From NCBI GenBank assembly GCA_018781585.1, contig JADMJT010000021.1, positions 1 to 64,000 of the forward strand: a stretch of DNA of 64,000 nt. Direction: 5' to 3'. The position numbers and the translations under genes were made by a program. This DNA is from Burkholderiales bacterium (GTDB taxonomy: Bacteria > Pseudomonadota > Gammaproteobacteria > Burkholderiales > Thiobacteraceae). Positions 58,654 to 64,000 of this stretch are shown piece by piece. The notes beneath the pieces were generated by a model. That model worked only from the letters and a program-made list of their open reading frames with translations. It did no database searches and had not been told where the DNA came from. Numbering within the stretch: position 1 is the stretch's first letter; each line of letters begins with the position of its first letter.

Positions 58654-58965
58654 ATGACCAAATCAATAGAACTTGATCTAGCAGCCGCACAAGTAGGCAT
58701 GGTATTGGCCCACGATGTGGTGAATGCAACAGGCCAAACCTTAGCCGCTGCCGGAATGGTGGTCACCGAGAGTTTGCTTGAGGGGCTGCGCAAGCGCGAG
58801 ATCGAGCGTTTGACGGTGTGCCCGCTGGTCGATGCAAGCGCCGAAGCGGCAGCCTTAACCGAGCGCCTTGAATACTTATTCCGCAAAGCAGAGGCTGATC
58901 CGATACGCGCCACCTTGCGCCGCGCGTTGGAGCAATATCGGCGCGGAGGGAATCGGGCATGTTAA
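58654..58965 (+). CDS. Small protein resembling the N-terminal module of HD-GYP proteins
   Basis: VGMVLAHDVVNATGQTLAAAGMVVTESLLEGLRKREIERLTV. Confidence 0.55.
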   Translation: MTKSIELDLAAAQVGMVLAHDVVNATGQTLAAAGMVVTESLLEGLRKREIERLTVCPLVDASAEAAALTERLEYLFRKAEADPIRATLRRALEQYRRGGNRAC

Positions 58966-59798
58966 CGATGGCACAGTCGTTAGAGCGCGCTTCTCGGTTA
59001 CCGTCGATATCGGCCGTGTTGACCCAGGCGCTGGAAGAAATGAATAAACCGGAGGCTGATATTAGCCGCCTGGCTACCTTGCTCGCCCGAGACCAAGGTG
59101 CTTTAGCGCGGCTGTTGCGCGTGGCGAATTCGGCGTTTTATGGTTTGTCGGGCCACGTATCTTCGCTGAGCCAGGCGGTGACTTTAATCGGACTGCCTAC
59201 CACGCGCACCCTAGTAACAGCAGCGGCAATCATCGATCGTTTTCCCCAGCGTGCTGGGGGCGCATTCAATTATCAGGGCTTTTGGCAACACTCACTTGGC
59301 GTCGCAGCTGCGTCACGCTACCTAGCACCGCGCGTGGGCGTCAATCCGGAGACAGCGTTTTTGGGCGGCATGCTGCACGACATCGGGATTGCTGTATTGG
59401 GTTGCTGTTTGGAAGAGGAATATCGTGCCGTGCTCGATCGAGTGCATGCCGAAGATTGCGCGACCACGGAAGCCGAGTTGACGGTACTAGGGTTTACACA
59501 CGATGAATTGGGCGCGGCATTGGCAGAACAATGGAAGTTTCCGCTGGCGATCCAGGAAGCAATACGCAGCCATCATGCACTGAATATACAAGCAACCCCC
59601 TTGGTGCGCGTGGTGCATGTAGCCAATGTGCTCGCGGTGACGCTCGATATCGGCGACATTGAAGGCAGCTTTGTGCCGCCAGTCGATCCGGCCAGTTGGG
59701 CCGCATTCGGGTTCAATGAGCCGGAGTTGGCCGGTGTGCTCGAAGCAATCGATATCCAAGCGCAAAGTGCGTTGGCTGTTCTGCACGAGGTGAATTGA
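58959..59798 (+). CDS. HDOD domain protein
   Basis: LERASRLPSISAVLTQALEEMNKPEADISRLATLLARDQGALARLLRVANSAFYGLSGHVSSLSQAVTLIGLPTTRTLV...GGMLHDIGIAVL. Confidence 0.92.
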   Translation: MLTMAQSLERASRLPSISAVLTQALEEMNKPEADISRLATLLARDQGALARLLRVANSAFYGLSGHVSSLSQAVTLIGLPTTRTLVTAAAIIDRFPQRAGGAFNYQGFWQHSLGVAAASRYLAPRVGVNPETAFLGGMLHDIGIAVLGCCLEEEYRAVLDRVHAEDCATTEAELTVLGFTHDELGAALAEQWKFPLAIQEAIRSHHALNIQATPLVRVVHVANVLAVTLDIGDIEGSFVPPVDPASWAAFGFNEPELAGVLEAIDIQAQSALAVLHEVN

Positions 59799-59800
59799 CC

Positions 59801-61204
59801 ATGGCGTTTGACAACATGGCCAAACTGTCCTGGATATACGATCTGTATCGCATGGGGCAATCCACTGAACTGCGCAACGACCCGCGCAAGGTGCAACAGC
59901 AGATCATGATGCACATCGTGCAGGGGATGGAAGCGGTGAGCGGCTCGCTTTCCCTGCGCGAAGGTGAGACCGATGATCTGATGCTGGTCGCGGGGATCGG
60001 CATACCCGACAATGTGATCGGATCACGGCGTAAATTCGGCGAAGGCATTATCGGACGCGTGGCGGAGTCAGGCGAGGCCTTGCTGCTCGACGGCGTCGAT
60101 GCAGGCAAGCGTCATGGCGCGATGGATAGCGGTGAGCGAAAAGTAGCGCCAGCCTCGGCTATCTGCTGGCCGCTCAAGCATGACACACGCCTGCTCGGCG
60201 TCCTGTGTGTGAATCGGGGTGAGGGTCAACCGGTTTTTACCCCACAAGATGAAGAATACGGCAAGGTCATGGTCAATCTGATTACGATCGTGATCGAGAA
60301 TATGCGTCTGCATACCGAACAGGAAATGCGCATTCACCACCTGCATGAGATGAATAGTAAGCTGGAAGATGCGCAAGCACAGCTAGTGCAGTCGGAAAAA
60401 ATGGCATCTATCGGCCAGTTGGCGGCAGGAGTAGCGCACGAGATCAACAACCCCATTGGCTATGTCAATTCCAACTTGGGTGCGCTAGAAAAATATCTGG
60501 CGGATGTCTTTAAATTAGTTGCCGCTTACGAACAAGCCGAGGCGCATCTGAGTGATACGGCTGTGTTGGCGAGCATTCAAGCGCTGAAGAAAAAACTGGA
60601 CTTGCCTTTTCTGCGCGATGATACGGCAGCCCTGATGAGCGAGAGCAAAGAAGGTATTAGCCGCGTTAAAAAAATAGTGCAGGATCTGAAAGATTTCTCC
60701 CATGCCGATACGGGCGACGAATGGCAAGAATCGACACTTCAGCAGGGCTTGGACAGCACCCTGAATATTGTCTGGAACGAGCTTAAGTATAAGTGCGAGG
60801 TGAAGAAGGAATACGCACAGATTCCGGATATCGAGTGCTTGCCATCACAACTGAATCAAGTGTTCATGAACATGATGGTGAATGCTGGCCATGCCATGGA
60901 GGAAAAGGGCGTGCTCATTTTGCGCACCGGGCGTGAGGACGAAATGGTGTGGGTAGAGGTTGCCGATAACGGCAAAGGCATGCCGCCAGAAATCGTACAG
61001 CGGATTTTTGATCCTTTTTTTACGACCAAACCCGTGGGGACAGGGACCGGCCTTGGACTTTCACTCTCACTGGGTATTATCAAAAAACACAATGGCCGCA
61101 TCGAAGTAAATAGTGTGTTGGGCACCGGCACCACTTTCCGCGTTTGGCTGCCAATTAAGCACGTGTCGTTACAAGAAGAAGCCAGCCCGATGGCAACGGT
61201 ATAG
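59801..61204 (+). CDS. GAF-domain sensor histidine kinase
   Basis: GAF-like N-terminus; QSEKMASIGQLAAGVAHEINNPIGYVNSNLGALEKY; HATPase DNGKGMPPEIVQRIFDPFFTTKPVGTGTGLGLSLS. Confidence 0.92.
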   Translation: MAFDNMAKLSWIYDLYRMGQSTELRNDPRKVQQQIMMHIVQGMEAVSGSLSLREGETDDLMLVAGIGIPDNVIGSRRKFGEGIIGRVAESGEALLLDGVDAGKRHGAMDSGERKVAPASAICWPLKHDTRLLGVLCVNRGEGQPVFTPQDEEYGKVMVNLITIVIENMRLHTEQEMRIHHLHEMNSKLEDAQAQLVQSEKMASIGQLAAGVAHEINNPIGYVNSNLGALEKYLADVFKLVAAYEQAEAHLSDTAVLASIQALKKKLDLPFLRDDTAALMSESKEGISRVKKIVQDLKDFSHADTGDEWQESTLQQGLDSTLNIVWNELKYKCEVKKEYAQIPDIECLPSQLNQVFMNMMVNAGHAMEEKGVLILRTGREDEMVWVEVADNGKGMPPEIVQRIFDPFFTTKPVGTGTGLGLSLSLGIIKKHNGRIEVNSVLGTGTTFRVWLPIKHVSLQEEASPMATV

Positions 61205-61210
61205 CGCGAA

Positions 61211-63955
61211 ATGAAAACGACGATCAGCAGACGACAATTACAGCAACTGACACTGGGCTTCGTATTCGTATTGACGTTGATGGCGGCCATTGTCGGCGTG
61301 GCGATTTTCGGACTAGATCTCTTGTCACAAGATCTAAAAAAGATAGTGGTGGGGCACAGCGTACATAACAAGCTAGCGAGTGAAATGCGCCAGCTCTCGC
61401 GCGAACGCGCCACCCTACTTGGTAGGATCGTACTCGAGAATGATCCTTTTGCGCGCGACGATTTGACGCAGCAGTTTACCAATCTGGGGCGGCGCTTTGG
61501 CACTGCCCGGACACAATTGCGCGCTTCAAACGAGGTCTTAGTAAAAGCGGAACAGGACTTGTTGAAAAAACAGCAACTACTCGTTGTCCAGCTACTGCCG
61601 ATGCAAATGAGGGTGCTTGATTTAATGGTGGAAGAGCGCTCAGACGAAGCCGCCAATCTATTGTTGCGCGAGGTAATTCCGCTACAGGAGCAGGTGATCG
61701 AGACATTACGTCAATTTGTTGAGTTTCAAGAGGGTCAGACAGTAGCAACCGCGCAGCATGCCCAGCAAACCAAAGCTCGGGTCAATTTGTTACTCCTGTT
61801 GAGTGGGGCGCTGGCCCTGCTAGTTGGTGGTGGAATAGCCGTTGTTGTATCACAGCGCATACGTTTGCTGATTGGTTCGATAGGGCAGCGTGAGCATGAA
61901 TCGCGCACCTTGCTGGAAAATATTCCCGCCCTGGTATGGTTCAAGGATCGCCAAGAGAATTTCATCTGGGCAAACCCTACATTCTTGCAAGCAGCGGACA
62001 TTGAGCCCGATAAGATTACTGCTTTACAAGACGCAGCTGTCTGGCTAGCGAGTGAGGTGGCCCAACTCAAATCGGATGACCAGGCGGCCATCCAGTCTGG
62101 CAAGACGGTACGCTTGGAGAAAACGTTAACACTGCGGGGCCAAGCAGGCCGCTATGAGACGAGTCACACGCCCGTGTACGACCAAACAGGACAATGTGTG
62201 GGGGTGCTGTGTGTCGCTCATGACGTGAGTGAGCAGCGCAGGATTGAGCTAGAGAGTCGGGCCATGTTACGTGAATTGGAATTTCAAAAATTCGCCATGG
62301 ACCAGCACGCGATTGTCAGCATCGCCGATGCGTTAGGCCGTATTACCTATGCCAATGAAAAATTTTGCGAGGTGAGTGGCTACAGCAGGGAAACGTTGAT
62401 TCATGAGAACCACAGCTTGCTTAAATCGGGCAAGCATACTGATGCGTTTTACGCGGATATGTGGCTCACCCTGACCTCGGGCAAAGTCTGGAAGGGCGAA
62501 GTGTGTAACCGTAACAAGCATGGTGACCTTTTTTGGGTCGGTACGACCATCGTGCCGTTCCTCGACGACAATGGTTTGCCCTATCAGTACATCTCGATCC
62601 GCACTGATATCACTCAACTTAAGAACGCGGAAGCGGCTTTGCAACATGGTAAAGAAGAATTGGAACGCCTCGTCGCGGTGCGTACGAGTGAGTTAAACGA
62701 GCAACTTCACTTCACCACAGAATTAATGGAAGTGTTGCCCACACCGCTGTTCTTCAAGGACATTGCGGGTAATTATTTGGGGGTGAATAAAGCATGGGAA
62801 GATTATTTTGGCATTCCCAGGGAGGCGATCATCGGCAAATCGCTAGAGGTGCTCTACCCACACGCGCAGGCGGTGTCGGCTGTGCACCGGGCCAAGGACC
62901 AAGAGTTGTGGCACCGTCTAGGCGCGCAATCCTATGAGATATCGATTCCGATTGCAGGGGGTGAAGTGCGTGATGCGTTGTACTACAAGGCAACCTTCAC
63001 TAAGGCAGATGGTAGCGTGGCAGGTCTGGTCGGTAGCATCGTCGATTTTACCGAGCGCAAGCAAGCGGAAGTGGAGTTGAAACAACGTTATGAAGAAGTT
63101 CGGATGCTGAACGATCAGCTAAATGAAGCGCAGAACCAACTGATGCAATCAGAAAAGATGGCCTCTGTGGGGCAACTTGCAGCGGGGGTGGCGCATGAGA
63201 TCAACAATCCAGTCGGTTATGTGTATTCCAATCTTGGCACACTGGAGAAATACGTCCAAGATCTCTTCGGCCTCATCGCCACGTATGAAAAAATTGAACC
63301 AGCCATTGCCGATGAGACGTTATTGGCACAGGTGCGTGCAGCTAAAGAAAGCGTGGAGTTAAACTTTTTACGCGACGATGTGCACGCCCTGATGGGAGAG
63401 ACGCGCGAGGGGATTATTCGCGTCAAAAAGATTGTTCAGGATCTCAAGGATTTCTCACGCATTGATGCGACGGATGAATGGCACTGGGCCGATTTGCAAA
63501 AAGGAATCGACTCTACGCTCAATATTGTCTGGAACGAATTGAAATACAAGGCTGAAGTTAAGAAGGAATACGCCGATATTCCAGAAGTAGAGTGTCGGGT
63601 ATCACAACTGAACCAGGTATTTATGAATCTGTTGGTCAATGCGGGCCATGCCATTGAAGATAAAGGCGTCATTACGGTTCGCACCGGCCTGGAAGGCGAT
63701 CAGGTATGGGTGGAAATCATGGATAGCGGTAAGGGTATTTCGCCAGAGAACCTAACGCGTATTTTTGATCCATTCTTTACCACCAAGCCGATTGGTCAGG
63801 GCACAGGACTTGGGCTTTCCTTGTCCTATGGCATTGTGCAGAAGCATGGTGGACGCATCGAGGTGCAAAGCAAGTTGGGCAAGGGCACGGCGTTTAAGGT
63901 TTGGCTGCCGATTAGTCAGCGTGACCTGGCAGATGTAGAAACAGCGCATGGTTAA
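61211..63955 (+). CDS. Membrane PAS-domain sensor histidine kinase
   Basis: Two TMs, three PAS-like modules, QSEKMASVGQLAAGVAHEINNPVGYVYSNLGTLEKY, HATPase. Confidence 0.93.
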   Translation: MKTTISRRQLQQLTLGFVFVLTLMAAIVGVAIFGLDLLSQDLKKIVVGHSVHNKLASEMRQLSRERATLLGRIVLENDPFARDDLTQQFTNLGRRFGTARTQLRASNEVLVKAEQDLLKKQQLLVVQLLPMQMRVLDLMVEERSDEAANLLLREVIPLQEQVIETLRQFVEFQEGQTVATAQHAQQTKARVNLLLLLSGALALLVGGGIAVVVSQRIRLLIGSIGQREHESRTLLENIPALVWFKDRQENFIWANPTFLQAADIEPDKITALQDAAVWLASEVAQLKSDDQAAIQSGKTVRLEKTLTLRGQAGRYETSHTPVYDQTGQCVGVLCVAHDVSEQRRIELESRAMLRELEFQKFAMDQHAIVSIADALGRITYANEKFCEVSGYSRETLIHENHSLLKSGKHTDAFYADMWLTLTSGKVWKGEVCNRNKHGDLFWVGTTIVPFLDDNGLPYQYISIRTDITQLKNAEAALQHGKEELERLVAVRTSELNEQLHFTTELMEVLPTPLFFKDIAGNYLGVNKAWEDYFGIPREAIIGKSLEVLYPHAQAVSAVHRAKDQELWHRLGAQSYEISIPIAGGEVRDALYYKATFTKADGSVAGLVGSIVDFTERKQAEVELKQRYEEVRMLNDQLNEAQNQLMQSEKMASVGQLAAGVAHEINNPVGYVYSNLGTLEKYVQDLFGLIATYEKIEPAIADETLLAQVRAAKESVELNFLRDDVHALMGETREGIIRVKKIVQDLKDFSRIDATDEWHWADLQKGIDSTLNIVWNELKYKAEVKKEYADIPEVECRVSQLNQVFMNLLVNAGHAIEDKGVITVRTGLEGDQVWVEIMDSGKGISPENLTRIFDPFFTTKPIGQGTGLGLSLSYGIVQKHGGRIEVQSKLGKGTAFKVWLPISQRDLADVETAHG

Positions 63956-64000
63956 TCAGATAGGCATAAGTGACGTTAACTAGATTAATGACAGATCAAA

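Overview
The window looks like a betaproteobacterial chromosome segment; this is inferred from gene content and order only, and no taxonomic marker was searched. From left to right it holds: the end of an MBL-fold hydrolase gene; folA-thyA; a zinc-peptidase-like lipoprotein; the bpt/aat N-degron transferases; ompW; a complete cbb3 oxidase locus in the order ccoI-S-N-O-Q-P-G-H; a solitary low-GC P-loop ATPase; a thioredoxin/TPM/LemA cluster; a RelE/HigB-type TA pair; and a mixed accessory stretch (DUF3616, twin DUF1540, NnrU, BON, ChrR-like, NDH-2-like, GH15, globin-coupled kinase with three response regulators). After these come tRNA-Arg and tRNA-Ser, lysC, an HDOD protein, amt with an NtrC/sigma54-like control region, and cobalamin adenosyltransferase. 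The standout region is about 36.2-53.9 kb. It holds a six-subunit Hyf/NuoL-like membrane complex whose large subunit lacks both Ni-binding Cys pairs. This complex is apparently co-transcribed with a SulP transporter and a Usp-like protein. Divergent from it are a histidine kinase and an NtrC-type regulator, followed by a gamma-carbonic-anhydrase-like protein and two more SulP transporters. Two of the three SulPs carry a homologous insertion of about 130 aa, partly coiled-coil-like, inside the membrane domain. I propose this as a candidate energised inorganic-carbon (or other anion) uptake island. The right end holds a membrane-embedded patatin, two small cytochromes c and a signalling cluster (REC, HDOD, two paralogous histidine kinases). 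No CRISPR array, rRNA or convincing transposase was seen.
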